A stretch of DNA of 7,742 nt, taken from positions 1 to 7,742 of the forward strand of contig JALXCE010000080.1 in assembly GCA_026991055.1 (NCBI GenBank), given 5' to 3'. The notes below the pieces were generated by a model. It was not told the origin of the DNA. It ran no database searches and worked only from the letters and a program-made list of their open reading frames with translations. This DNA is from Caldifarciminota bacterium (lineage in GTDB: Bacteria > Hydrothermota > Hydrothermia > B15-G9 > WFZT01). Positions 1 through 7,193 of this stretch are shown piece by piece (positions within the stretch are counted from its first letter, which is position 1; each line of letters starts with the position of its first letter). The translations under genes were made by a program, and so were the position numbers.

Positions 1-1042
1 TGAGTTTATGTGGTTTCAATAGAACCTTCTCATATTTCTCCAGATTTTCAAGAATTTTACCTGCACCCAGTGCAACGCAATCCAGTGGATTGTCCACTGT
101 TTTAACGTAGAGGTTGGTCTCCTCCCTGATCAGCTCGTCAAGCCCCTTGATAAGTGAGCCACCACCTGTCAGGTAGATTCCGCGATCAATAATATCCGAA
201 ACCAATTCTGGTGGCGTTTTCTCAAGTGCATTTTTAACCGCATCTACAATCTGGTTCACCGGGCTCTTTAAGGCCTCTCTAATCTCGGCTGATGAAATTT
301 CGATAGTTTTCGGATTCCCTGAGACAAGATCGCGTCCCTTGACCTCCATTTTGGTTTCCTCGATCAGTGGGAAAACGTTTCCTATCTCTTTTTTCACATT
401 TTCCGCCGTCTGCTCACCAATGATGACACGGTACTTTTCGCGAACATAGTTGATAATCGCCTCATCCATTTCATCACCAGCGATACGGATAGATGTGTTT
501 GTAACTATTCCAGAAAGGGCGATCACAGCGATTTCCGTGGTGCCTCCGCCGATGTCCACAATCATATTACCTGTTGGCTCATCAATGGGTAGCCCGATTC
601 CCACGGCTGCTGCAACAGGCTCGGACACGAGAAGCACCTCTCGTGCTCCCGCATTTTCAGCAGAATCTTTAACTGCACGACGCTCCACCTCTGTAATTCC
701 TGATGGGACAGCAATCAAAACCTTGGGCCTGATGATCAGGTTTTTCTTAAGCACCCTCGTTAGCATGCTGTAGAGCATTTCCTGAACAAGTTCGAAGTCC
801 GCAATTACCCCGTCCTTCATGGGTCTTTTGGCAAGGATGTTGCCAGGGGTCTTTCCAAGCATCCTCTTTGCCTCTTCTCCAATAGCAAGCGCCTTTCCTG
901 TAGTCTTATCCACAGCAACGACTGAAGGCTCCCGTAAGACTATTCCTCTGCCTTTAACGTAAATCAGGGTGTGCGCGGTCCCGAGGTCAACGGCCACCTC
1001 ACTCCCCCAGCCTTTGAAAATCTTTGAAAACAGTCCGCTCAT
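1..1042 (-). CDS. mreB: Rod-shape-determining protein MreB (C-terminus just cut by window edge)
   Basis: Bacterial actin homologue that forms membrane-bound filaments guiding lateral cell-wall synthesis in rod-shaped cells. Reading the minus strand from the ATG at 1042-1040 gives 347 residues with no stop before the edge. MreB is usually about 335-350 residues, so only a few are missing. Visible actin-fold motifs are phosphate-1 VDLGTAHT (about 18-25), phosphate-2 VDIGGGTTE (about 162-170) and the adenosine motif LTGGGSLIKGL (about 291-301). The start MSGLFSKIFKGW has the look of the short amphipathic membrane-targeting helix found on many MreBs. The ATG overlaps the mutS stop as ATGA, and GAGGAG within the last mutS codons is well placed as its ribosome binding site, so the start is secure and translation is probably coupled to mutS. 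mreC would be the usual next gene but lies outside. Confidence 0.96.
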   Translation of the reverse strand, partial: MSGLFSKIFKGWGSEVAVDLGTAHTLIYVKGRGIVLREPSVVAVDKTTGKALAIGEEAKRMLGKTPGNILAKRPMKDGVIADFELVQEMLYSMLTRVLKKNLIIRPKVLIAVPSGITEVERRAVKDSAENAGAREVLLVSEPVAAAVGIGLPIDEPTGNMIVDIGGGTTEIAVIALSGIVTNTSIRIAGDEMDEAIINYVREKYRVIIGEQTAENVKKEIGNVFPLIEETKMEVKGRDLVSGNPKTIEISSAEIREALKSPVNQIVDAVKNALEKTPPELVSDIIDRGIYLTGGGSLIKGLDELIREETNLYVKTVDNPLDCVALGAGKILENLEKYEKVLLKPHKL

Positions 1043-3576
1043 TTCTTTAGCTCCTCTTTGAGTTTGTAAATTAATTCTAAAGCTTCACGGGGTGAAAGCG
1101 TATCCGGGTCCACCCCTTTCAATATCTCCACTATTTTTGATTCCTTTTCGCTCTCCTCACGCTTGAAGATGTCAAGCTGAAGGGTCTCTTCGCGTGCCTT
1201 TACTTTAAGGGATTTTCTTCCTTTTTCAAGGTCTTTTAGAATCTCCTTTGCACGCCTGATCACAGGTCCTGGAATCCCAGCCAGTTTCGCCACATGAATT
1301 CCATAACTTCTATCGGATTCACCTGGGATGAGCTTCCTTAAGAAGATTATCTCGTCGCCCCATTCCTTTACGGCAATGGTAAAGTTTCTCACACCTTTGA
1401 GTTTTCTTCCCAGAATGGAAAGTTCATGGTAATGTGTGGCAAAAAGTGTTTTCGCACCCACAAAATCTGCGATGTATTCAACAACTGCCCATGCTATTGC
1501 GAGTCCATCGAACGTGGATGTGCCACGGCCCACCTCGTCAAGAATAATAAGACTCCTGTTTGTGGCATTATGGAGTATCTGGGCTGTTTCTATCATCTCA
1601 GCCATGAATGTGGAAATTCCGCGCGCAAGGTCGTCAGAGGCCCCAATTCGGGAGAAAACCCTGTCCACAAGCCCGATCTTTGCACTCGCAGCCGGGACAA
1701 ATGACCCGATGTGTGCCATTATCGTGATAATCGCCACCTGCCTCAGGTAGGTTGATTTTCCGGACATGTTGGGGCCTGTGATGATAAAAACCCGGTTTTC
1801 GGAGAGGTCCATAAATGTGTCATTCGGGACAAATGTCTCGCCCTTAAGCCCCACTTCCACTATGGGGTGCCTTCCATCCTTAATCTCAATTCTGCCATCC
1901 TCTTTTATTTCGGGCATAACGTAACGTCTTTTAATAGCCACGTCTGCAAGCGATGCTATAAGGTCAATTTCTGCGATTTTTTCTGCGATTCTCTTTATCT
2001 CAAAGGATTTCTCAAGCACTCGCTGGCGAAGCTGTTTCACAATCTCATTTTCCAGTCTGATCGACCTCTCCTCTGCCCCGAGAATCTTATCCTCTAATTC
2101 CTTTAACTCCTCTGTTATGAACCTCTCTGCATTGGTGAGTGTCTGCTTTCTGATGTAATCCTGGGGGACAAGATGGAGATTGGATTTAGTGACCTCGATG
2201 TAGTAGCCAAAAACTGAATTATAGCCAATCCTCAGGTTTTGGATGCCGGTTCGTGCCCTCTCGCGTCGTTCGAGCTCAAGGAGTTTATCCTTACCGTGCC
2301 TGCTTATGTCTCTTAATTCATCGAGTTCGGGATTTACCCCATCCCTCACAACCCCGCCGAGATTAAAATTCACCGGTGGGTCGTCCACAATGGTCCTGAG
2401 TATTTCCCTGTCGATTCCTTCAATATCCGGAAACGTGACAAGCTCTTTCCATTCCTCGTACTCACCAAGAAGGGCCTCAAGCTGCGGCACAAAGGATAAA
2501 GATTTTGCAAAGCGAACAAGCTCCCGTGGATTTGTCTTATTGGCCGAAATTCGACCAAGTTGCCTCTCAATATCAGAAATATCTGATAAAACCTCCTGGA
2601 GTTTCTTAAGGAGCGACTGATTTTGCACAAGATGATTAACTCGAGTGAGTCTTACCAAAATATCTCCTTTGGAGAGGAATGGAGACAGAAGGGATTCTTT
2701 TAATCTCCTTGAGCCCATAGGGGTTTTACAGTGATCAAGGACCTCAAACAGGGTCAATCCTTCAGCATCCGGCCTGATCTTTTCAACAATCTCGAGGTTT
2801 TTAATGGTCTGAGGGTCAATGTACATAAAATTGGAGAGCCTGAGTTTTTTAATTCCCCTTATGTGCTCGAGCATCCCGGGTTTCTTCTCACGGAGGTATG
2901 AGACAAGTGCACCGGCAGCCCTCACTGCAAACTCTGCATCCTCAAGCTCAAATGCATCCAGCCTCGTGGTATTGAAAAAGGACTTAATTTCATCACGCGC
3001 CTTAAAAAGGTCAAACTCGTATGGGTCTCTCGATGTCAGATTCTCCAGAGGCAGCTCCATTTCTTCCTCTACCAGCACCTCAGTTGCACCAATTCTTTCA
3101 AGCTCTGTAAGCGCACGCTCAAGGTCATCTTCAAAAACGGAAAAATCCCCTGTCGTTATGTCACAGTAAGCGACTCCAGCTCTCTCTTTATCCGTGTAAA
3201 GTGCAGCAATGTAGTTGTGTGATTTATCCTCAAGAAGTGTAGGTGAGAATACGGTGCCCGGAGTTATTATCTCGACCACTTTACGTTCCATTAATCCAGA
3301 GTTGTTCTCCCCAACCTGCTCGCATATAGCTACTTTGTAGCCTTTTTGAAGGAGTTTAGAAATATATCCATCGGCTGCTTTTGCCGGGATACCTGCAAGG
3401 GGAACCCTTATACCCTTTCCCATGGGCTTGGATGTCAGAGCAATACCAAGAATCTTTGAGGCTATCTTTGCATCTTCGTAGAAAAATTCGTAGAAATCGC
3501 CCATTCTAAAGAGCAAAAGCTCGTCCTTATGCTCTGCCTTTATCTTCTTGTACTGATTTAAAATGGGTGTTGACAT
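1039..3576 (-). CDS. mutS: DNA mismatch repair protein MutS
   Basis: MutS recognises mismatches and small loops as a dimer and recruits MutL by an ATP-driven clamp change. From the ATG at 3576 the protein has 845 residues, normal for MutS1. The mismatch-reading Phe-X-Glu is present as GDFYEFF (F28, E30). The C-terminal ABC-type ATPase has Walker A GPNMSGKST (601-609), Walker B LIILDE (676-681), the GRGTST loop (683-688) and the switch-His motif ATHYHEL (713-719). QLDIF (800-804) matches the beta-clamp-binding pentapeptide seen near MutS C-termini. An in-frame TTG at 3645 would add 23 residues but overlaps the upstream gene by 64 bases and lacks family support. The ATG lies 5 bases after the upstream stop. 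Its own Shine-Dalgarno is weak, so coupling is likely. No mutL is visible. Confidence 0.97.
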   Translation of the reverse strand: MSTPILNQYKKIKAEHKDELLLFRMGDFYEFFYEDAKIASKILGIALTSKPMGKGIRVPLAGIPAKAADGYISKLLQKGYKVAICEQVGENNSGLMERKVVEIITPGTVFSPTLLEDKSHNYIAALYTDKERAGVAYCDITTGDFSVFEDDLERALTELERIGATEVLVEEEMELPLENLTSRDPYEFDLFKARDEIKSFFNTTRLDAFELEDAEFAVRAAGALVSYLREKKPGMLEHIRGIKKLRLSNFMYIDPQTIKNLEIVEKIRPDAEGLTLFEVLDHCKTPMGSRRLKESLLSPFLSKGDILVRLTRVNHLVQNQSLLKKLQEVLSDISDIERQLGRISANKTNPRELVRFAKSLSFVPQLEALLGEYEEWKELVTFPDIEGIDREILRTIVDDPPVNFNLGGVVRDGVNPELDELRDISRHGKDKLLELERRERARTGIQNLRIGYNSVFGYYIEVTKSNLHLVPQDYIRKQTLTNAERFITEELKELEDKILGAEERSIRLENEIVKQLRQRVLEKSFEIKRIAEKIAEIDLIASLADVAIKRRYVMPEIKEDGRIEIKDGRHPIVEVGLKGETFVPNDTFMDLSENRVFIITGPNMSGKSTYLRQVAIITIMAHIGSFVPAASAKIGLVDRVFSRIGASDDLARGISTFMAEMIETAQILHNATNRSLIILDEVGRGTSTFDGLAIAWAVVEYIADFVGAKTLFATHYHELSILGRKLKGVRNFTIAVKEWGDEIIFLRKLIPGESDRSYGIHVAKLAGIPGPVIRRAKEILKDLEKGRKSLKVKAREETLQLDIFKREESEKESKIVEILKGVDPDTLSPREALELIYKLKEELKK

Positions 3577-3581
3577 GCGGG

Positions 3582-4097
3582 CTATATTCTCACAACCCTT
3601 CGAATTAAGTGTCGGTAGATTAAGTATATACCCAAAATTATCCAAATGTAACCCAAAATCCTGACACCGAGAAGGACTTTCGGATTTAAATTATCTGTCA
3701 GGACAAGAACAAATGTATTTGGTGAGACTTTAAAACGCTCAACCACTTTTTTGTATCGGGGAATTCTTTTAAGATAGGTGTAATACCCCTCGTAATCATC
3801 AGCCCACCCGAGATTTCCGGAGGGTATACTGTTATTAATGTCTGCTATTAAAAGGTTGTCGAATTCATCTGTTCTATAAAATGTAAGTTTAAAAACAAAC
3901 AGTATCCTGTAGGAAATCGAGTCCCTGTCACCGGGTGTGAGATTTGCAGAAACCAGCTTCCCGACATACTGTTCATTCGGGAAGAACATTCGAACCTCAC
4001 TATCACCGTGGCGAAAAACCCTGATTGCTCTGAGTGTGTAAATGCCTATGTAAATGAAAACGATACCGAGGAGGATGTAAAGGATTCTTTTAAACAA
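3582..4097 (-). CDS. Hypothetical membrane protein with two TM segments
   Basis: I do not recognise this 171-residue protein with certainty. It has a hydrophobic helix at about residues 3-23, a mostly polar central domain at about 28-140, and a second hydrophobic helix at about 142-162 followed by a basic tail (RHLIRRVVRI). By the positive-inside rule both ends should be cytoplasmic and the middle domain outside. The topology, the YRILFVFKLTFYRT stretch and a P-x-x-x-x-V-L-V-L segment before the last helix weakly resemble DUF3592-type proteins, but this is only a guess. The start codon is TTG, supported by GGGAG nine bases upstream. It begins 3 bases after the biotin-carrier stop and ends 5 bases before mutS, so it is part of the same transcript. 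No catalytic motif is visible. Confidence 0.8.
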   Translation of the reverse strand: MFKRILYILLGIVFIYIGIYTLRAIRVFRHGDSEVRMFFPNEQYVGKLVSANLTPGDRDSISYRILFVFKLTFYRTDEFDNLLIADINNSIPSGNLGWADDYEGYYTYLKRIPRYKKVVERFKVSPNTFVLVLTDNLNPKVLLGVRILGYIWIILGIYLIYRHLIRRVVRI

Positions 4098-4100
4098 TCT

Positions 4101-4616
4101 CTATTTCTCCCTGGAAAGTGCTTCTACAACCACAAGAGGCACGTCAGCGTCGATTTGCTCGCCGGGTGAGGCATTGACCTCTTTCACCACTCCGTCAAAA
4201 TCCGCAGTAAACTCATTCTCCATCTTCATGGATTCCACGATGATCAATCCCTGTCCCTCTTTTACCCTATCACCGGGCTTTACAAGTACTTTCACCACCT
4301 TTCCGGGCATGGGAGATGTAACAAACTGGACTCCTTCCTCTTTTTTAACAGCTCCACTGGCACTATATTCTTCACTCTTTTCGCTTAGAATGTAGGCCTG
4401 ACCGTCCATCCAGACGTAAAATTTCTCCCTATCTTTTGCGATATAAACAGTCTTTTTACGGCCATCTTCGAAGAATAAAACATAAACGTGCGGCTGAACC
4501 CGCCTGTAGGTGAATTTAAGCTCCGTACCATTCACCGAAATTTTACGAAGTTCTCCCTCTGTATCAAAAGTTACGTTAAATTCCTCTTTGCCAAAAACGT
4601 AAGTGGTCTCCTTCAT
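4101..4616 (-). CDS. Biotin-carrier subunit of an acyl-CoA carboxylase
   Basis: A 171-residue biotin carboxyl carrier protein. The C-terminal biotinyl domain (about 98-168) has the attachment motif ESMKMENE with the biotinylated lysine at about K131, preceded by SPMPGKVVKVLVKPGDRV. The first 80 residues are beta-rich (VTFDTEGELRKISVNG, VYVLFFEDGRKKTVYIA) and resemble the BT domain that joins the biotin carboxylase and biotin-carrier parts of single-chain methylcrotonyl-/propionyl-CoA carboxylase alpha subunits, rather than the Pro/Ala-rich linker of classical AccB. The ATG overlaps the stop of the biotin carboxylase gene (ATGA), with GGAGG eight bases upstream. Biotin should be attached by a BirA-type ligase encoded elsewhere. 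The substrate acyl-CoA cannot be fixed from this chain. Context suggests methylcrotonyl-CoA. Confidence 0.93.
   Translation of the reverse strand: MKETTYVFGKEEFNVTFDTEGELRKISVNGTELKFTYRRVQPHVYVLFFEDGRKKTVYIAKDREKFYVWMDGQAYILSEKSEEYSASGAVKKEEGVQFVTSPMPGKVVKVLVKPGDRVKEGQGLIIVESMKMENEFTADFDGVVKEVNASPGEQIDADVPLVVVEALSREK
4107..4111 (-). promoter_or_regulatory. Ribosome binding site deciding a TTG start
   Basis: GGGAG on the minus strand, inside the last codons of the biotin-carrier gene, sits nine bases before the TTG at 4097. No ATG or GTG occurs near the N-terminus of the downstream reading frame, and the hydrophobic helix begins right after this TTG, so this site supports the unusual start codon. 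Confidence 0.5.
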
Positions 4617-6112
4617 TTCACAATCCTCCAGTTACCCACAACAAGCCATGGATCAAAGACCTTTTTCCTTCCATCTGAGGTAATCTTAACCGAAGGAGCA
4701 GCCGTCTCCTCATTGGCCTCAATAGCAGCAAAGACCTCTGGTGGAACATCACTTTTCGGCTTCCATCCCTGCATGTGGTCAGGAATAAATGTCGTGAATG
4801 TATTCCCCTTGATAAATTCAGGATGTTCGAGGATATCGATAAGGTAGGGGATGTTGGTCTTAATACCCAAAATTACGTAGTTTTTGAGGGCCTCTATCAT
4901 TCGCCTTCTTGCTTCTTCACGATCACGCCCCCACACAATAAGCTTGGAGAGTATGGGGTCGTAATAAGGAGGCACTTCTACCCCCGAGTATATACCAGAG
5001 TCAACCCTTACTCCTGGTCCTGCTGGCTCACTGACAAAAATGATTTTACCCGGTGAGGGCATGAAATCCTTCTCCGGGTCTTCTGCATAAATTCGGCATT
5101 CAATCGCATGTCCATGCTGTGAAAGCTCTTCCTGTTTAAATGAAAGTGGATTCCCTTCGGCAATATTTATCTGCTCCTTAACAAGGTCCCTACAGGTTAC
5201 CATCTCAGTAATTGGGTGCTCCACCTGAATTCGTGTATTTACCTCAAGGAAATAAAAATTCCCGTGCTTATCAAAGAGAAACTCAACCGTACCGGCACTC
5301 TCATATCCTACGGTTTTGGCAACCCTGATGGCAGTCTCCCCCATTTCCATTCTCTTCTCCATTGTAAGGGCACCTGAGGGAGTTTCCTCAATGATCTTCT
5401 GGTGTCTCCTCTGGATAGAACATTCCCTCTCAAAAAGGTGCACATAGTTTCCAAACTTGTCTCCAAGTATCTGGATTTCGATATGCCTTGGATTCTCGAT
5501 ATATTTTTCAATATAAACAGACTCGTCACCAAATGCAGATTTTGCCTCTCTCTGGGCAGCACTGATAGCAGCTTCAAGTTTATCAGGAGAATAAACGATC
5601 CTCATGCCCTTTCCACCACCACCGGCAGCAGCTTTTATCATCACTGGATAACCTATCTTTTCGGCCTCTTTCTTGTATTCTTCCATGGAGAGCCCGGTGG
5701 CGAGCATTCCCGGAATGAGAGGAACCCCCGCATCCACGAGCTTCTGTCGGCTTTCAACCTTATTCCCAAGTAACCTGATGGTTTCAGGCTTGGGTCCTAT
5801 AAAAATCAGGCCAGCATCCAGCACAGCCTGAGCAAACTCCGGATTTTCTGCAAGAAAGCCGTATCCGGGATGAATGGCATCTGCATTGTGCTTCTTTGCG
5901 GCATCTATAATCTTTTCAATGTCCAGATAGCTTTTTAAAGGTTCTGGAGGACCAATATACTCCACCTCATCAGCATGAATCACGTGGAGGGCATCCTTAT
6001 CAGCATCTGAATATACTGCCACAGAAACAATGCCTAACTCTTTTAATGCCCTGATTATCCTAACTGCAATTTCTCCCCTGTTTGCTACGAGGACTTTTTT
6101 TATTTTTGCCAT
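4613..6112 (-). CDS. Biotin carboxylase subunit of an acyl-CoA carboxylase (LiuD/MccA-like)
   Basis: ATP-grasp enzyme that carboxylates biotin on the carrier subunit with bicarbonate and ATP. The 499 residues show the N-terminal NRGEIAVRIIRA (11-22), HPGYGFLAENP (81-91), glycine-rich ATP loop AAAGGGGKGM (161-170), ECSIQRRHQK (230-239), catalytic and metal-binding FLEVNTRIQVEHP (288-300, with E290, N292, R294, E298) and C-terminal ECRIYAEDP (338-346) and PPYYDPILSKLIVWG (381-395). It is about 50 residues longer than E. coli AccC. The extra tail ends in FDPWLVVGNWRIVK, reminiscent of the D-P-W...W-R strand that opens the BT domain in single-chain MCC/PCC alpha subunits. The ATG has AGGAG six bases upstream and lies inside the last codons of the hydratase gene. 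Pairing with the LiuC-like hydratase favours methylcrotonyl-CoA carboxylase. Propionyl-CoA or acetyl-CoA carboxylase remains possible. Confidence 0.95.
   Translation of the reverse strand: MAKIKKVLVANRGEIAVRIIRALKELGIVSVAVYSDADKDALHVIHADEVEYIGPPEPLKSYLDIEKIIDAAKKHNADAIHPGYGFLAENPEFAQAVLDAGLIFIGPKPETIRLLGNKVESRQKLVDAGVPLIPGMLATGLSMEEYKKEAEKIGYPVMIKAAAGGGGKGMRIVYSPDKLEAAISAAQREAKSAFGDESVYIEKYIENPRHIEIQILGDKFGNYVHLFERECSIQRRHQKIIEETPSGALTMEKRMEMGETAIRVAKTVGYESAGTVEFLFDKHGNFYFLEVNTRIQVEHPITEMVTCRDLVKEQINIAEGNPLSFKQEELSQHGHAIECRIYAEDPEKDFMPSPGKIIFVSEPAGPGVRVDSGIYSGVEVPPYYDPILSKLIVWGRDREEARRRMIEALKNYVILGIKTNIPYLIDILEHPEFIKGNTFTTFIPDHMQGWKPKSDVPPEVFAAIEANEETAAPSVKITSDGRKKVFDPWLVVGNWRIVK
4625..4629 (-). 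promoter_or_regulatory. Internal ribosome binding site at the carboxylase split point
   Basis: GGAGG on the minus strand lies inside the Trp-Arg codons near the end of the biotin carboxylase gene, eight bases before the ATG of the biotin-carrier gene. It supports independent, coupled initiation of the second polypeptide and argues that the ATGA junction is a real gene boundary rather than a sequencing frameshift. Confidence 0.65.
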
Positions 6113-6876
6113 CTGGGTCTCCTTTTTTCAAAAAATGCGTTCATCCCTTCCTGTCCCTCCTCCGAAACCCTTATTCGGGCTATAACTTCTGATGTGTAGG
6201 GAATGGCATCTTTCAAAGACAGTTCCTGGATATTTCTGACGAGTTCCTTACAGACTCTCTGTGCATGAGGTGAAGACTTTTTGAGCTCAGAAATGAGTTC
6301 TTCACCACGCTGAAGAAGCTCGTTATCTTTAACAACCTCATTAAGAAGACCGTATCTGAGAGCTTCTTCTGCCGTTACTCTTTTACCTGTGAGGCAAAGC
6401 TCCTTGAGATTTCTCTCCCCCATTCTCTTTAGCAGATATGGGGATATGACAGCGGGAACGAGCCCGAGAGTAACTTCAGTGAGGCCAAATTTTGCCCGTT
6501 TGACGGAGATTGCAAAATCTGTGGCAGCGATAAGACCTACTCCACCACCAAAGGTATGTCCGTTGACAAGGGCAATCGTAGGTGATGGAAAGGTATAAAT
6601 CTCGTAAAGGAGGTATCCGAGCTCAAGTGAATCCTGGTAATTTTCCTCAAAAGAAAAGTCCTTCATGCGCTTCATCCAGTTTAGGTCTGCACCGGCGGAG
6701 AAGGACTTCCCCTCACCTGTGAGAACAAGTACCCGGGGTGATGCTTCCCTACCGCTGGCAAGAGCGTCGCGGAGTTCCTTTATCATGAGGTCATTGAAGG
6801 CGTTGTGGATTTCCGGGCGGTTTAAAGTTATCCAGAGGACATTGTCTTTTATCTGGTATTTAATGGTTTCAAACAT
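6100..6876 (-). CDS. Enoyl-CoA hydratase/isomerase family protein, LiuC-like (methylglutaconyl-CoA hydratase)
   Basis: A 258-residue crotonase-fold enzyme, full family length. SAGADLNWMKRM (60-71) carries the first oxyanion-hole and CoA-binding segment, and GGGVGL (110-115) carries the second. In the GGG-x-E motif of classical mitochondrial enoyl-CoA hydratase the Glu is replaced here by Gly (G114), while the second catalytic Glu is kept (E134, in FGLTEVTLGLVPAVISPYL). The AGADLNWM and GL(V/I)PA.ISPY combination is characteristic of bacterial methylglutaconyl-CoA hydratases (LiuC) of leucine breakdown. The C-terminus EGMNAFFEKRRPRW is typical of the family. It is first in the gene string and is followed, with a 13-base overlap, by the biotin carboxylase. 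That order matches liuC-liuD. The ATG at 6876 is preceded by AAGGCAGG, although the best promoter may start transcription almost at the ATG. The fold is certain, the substrate only likely. Confidence 0.92.
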   Translation of the reverse strand: MFETIKYQIKDNVLWITLNRPEIHNAFNDLMIKELRDALASGREASPRVLVLTGEGKSFSAGADLNWMKRMKDFSFEENYQDSLELGYLLYEIYTFPSPTIALVNGHTFGGGVGLIAATDFAISVKRAKFGLTEVTLGLVPAVISPYLLKRMGERNLKELCLTGKRVTAEEALRYGLLNEVVKDNELLQRGEELISELKKSSPHAQRVCKELVRNIQELSLKDAIPYTSEVIARIRVSEEGQEGMNAFFEKRRPRWQK

Positions 6877-6884
6877 CCTGCCTT

Positions 6885-6913
6885 ATTTTAAATTCCCACT
6901 CCCTATTTTTCAA
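6885..6913 (-). promoter_or_regulatory. Sigma-70-type promoter of the six-gene string
   Basis: On the minus strand a -35 box TTGAAA (6913-6908) and a -10 box TAAAAT (6890-6885) are separated by exactly 17 bases, each one mismatch from consensus. Only 8 bases separate the -10 box from the ATG at 6876, so the transcript would start within about two bases of the start codon and be leaderless or nearly so. The SD-like AAGGCAGG would then be mostly untranscribed. This is inferred from sequence only, and a promoter further upstream is not excluded. Confidence 0.55.
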
Positions 6914-7033
6914 CCAAGGCGGATCCTGCTCGAAAAAATCCCAAATTCTTTGATTTTTGAGGAAAAATTTACCCCCCACCTTGTTCCTTCTTCTATAATG
7001 TTTGTTGTTATTTATTAGGGTTATCACTAAAAA

Positions 7034-7039
7034 TATAGG
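7034..7039 (+). promoter_or_regulatory. Candidate -10 box without a -35 (IS110 left end)
   Basis: TATAGG lies 12 bases before the closing stem of the putative bridge RNA, so transcription would start near 7046. No convincing -35 box lies 15-19 bases upstream. In IS621 the -35 is supplied by the right end only when the element circularises, so an orphan -10 here is expected. TATAAT at 6994-6999 is a competing candidate, also without a -35. Confidence 0.35.
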
Positions 7040-7070
7040 GAAAACACTTCGGGAGGAGATGGTATGAGTG

Positions 7071-7129
7071 GGTGGAGATCTTCCCTGTCCCTGGGGCGTG
7101 ACCCCGGTAGGGAGATTGGTCCCTCCACC
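7071..7129 (+). other. First stem-loop of the bridge RNA (candidate target-binding loop)
   Basis: The basal stem GGTGGAG/CTCCACC (7 bp) and an apical CTGGGG/CCCCGG stem with loop CGTGA flank an internal region with a left side at 7078-7090 and a right side at 7108-7122. In IS621-type bridge RNAs the two sides of such a loop specify the left and right halves of the target site. Some residual pairing (TCCCT with AGGGA) is possible across the loop. The assignment as target loop rests only on its 5' position. Confidence 0.5.
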
Positions 7130-7131
7130 TG

Positions 7132-7193
7132 GGGTATAAGCCTGAATTGTTATCCGTGTGAAAACACTCCATTTAGAAGGTTAGGCTATACCC
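7132..7193 (+). other. Second stem-loop of the bridge RNA (candidate donor-binding loop)
   Basis: An 11-bp basal stem with one bulged A (7139) encloses unpaired sides at 7144-7155 and 7168-7182 around a small hairpin capped by GAAA, a GNRA tetraloop. By analogy with IS621 this loop should match the element's own ends. TTTAG at 7172-7176 is complementary to CTAAA at 7027-7031, the proposed left end. The match is short. Confidence 0.45.

Noticed and set aside
450..773. Plus-strand ORF opposite mreB
   Set aside because: It is antisense to well-conserved mreB motifs, with Ser/Thr/Ala-rich shadow composition.
1426..1750. Two plus-strand ORFs opposite the MutS ATPase domain
   Set aside because: They are antisense shadows of conserved Walker and switch motifs, with no independent start signals of note.
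3577..3645. Upstream TTG start adding 23 residues to MutS
   Set aside because: It would overlap the upstream gene by 64 bases, and the extra residues do not resemble MutS. The ATG at 3576 starts a normal MutS N-terminus.
6934..6958. A/T-rich hairpin (AAAAAT, CAAA / TTTG, ATTTTT) in the intergenic region
   Set aside because: The stem is weak, with a CC bulge and almost only A-T pairs, and no gene reads into it from either side within the window, so I do not call a terminator.
6994..6999. Perfect TATAAT on the plus strand
   Set aside because: There is no -35 at a usable distance (accccc at 17 bases). It is kept only as an alternative orphan -10 for the IS110 left end.
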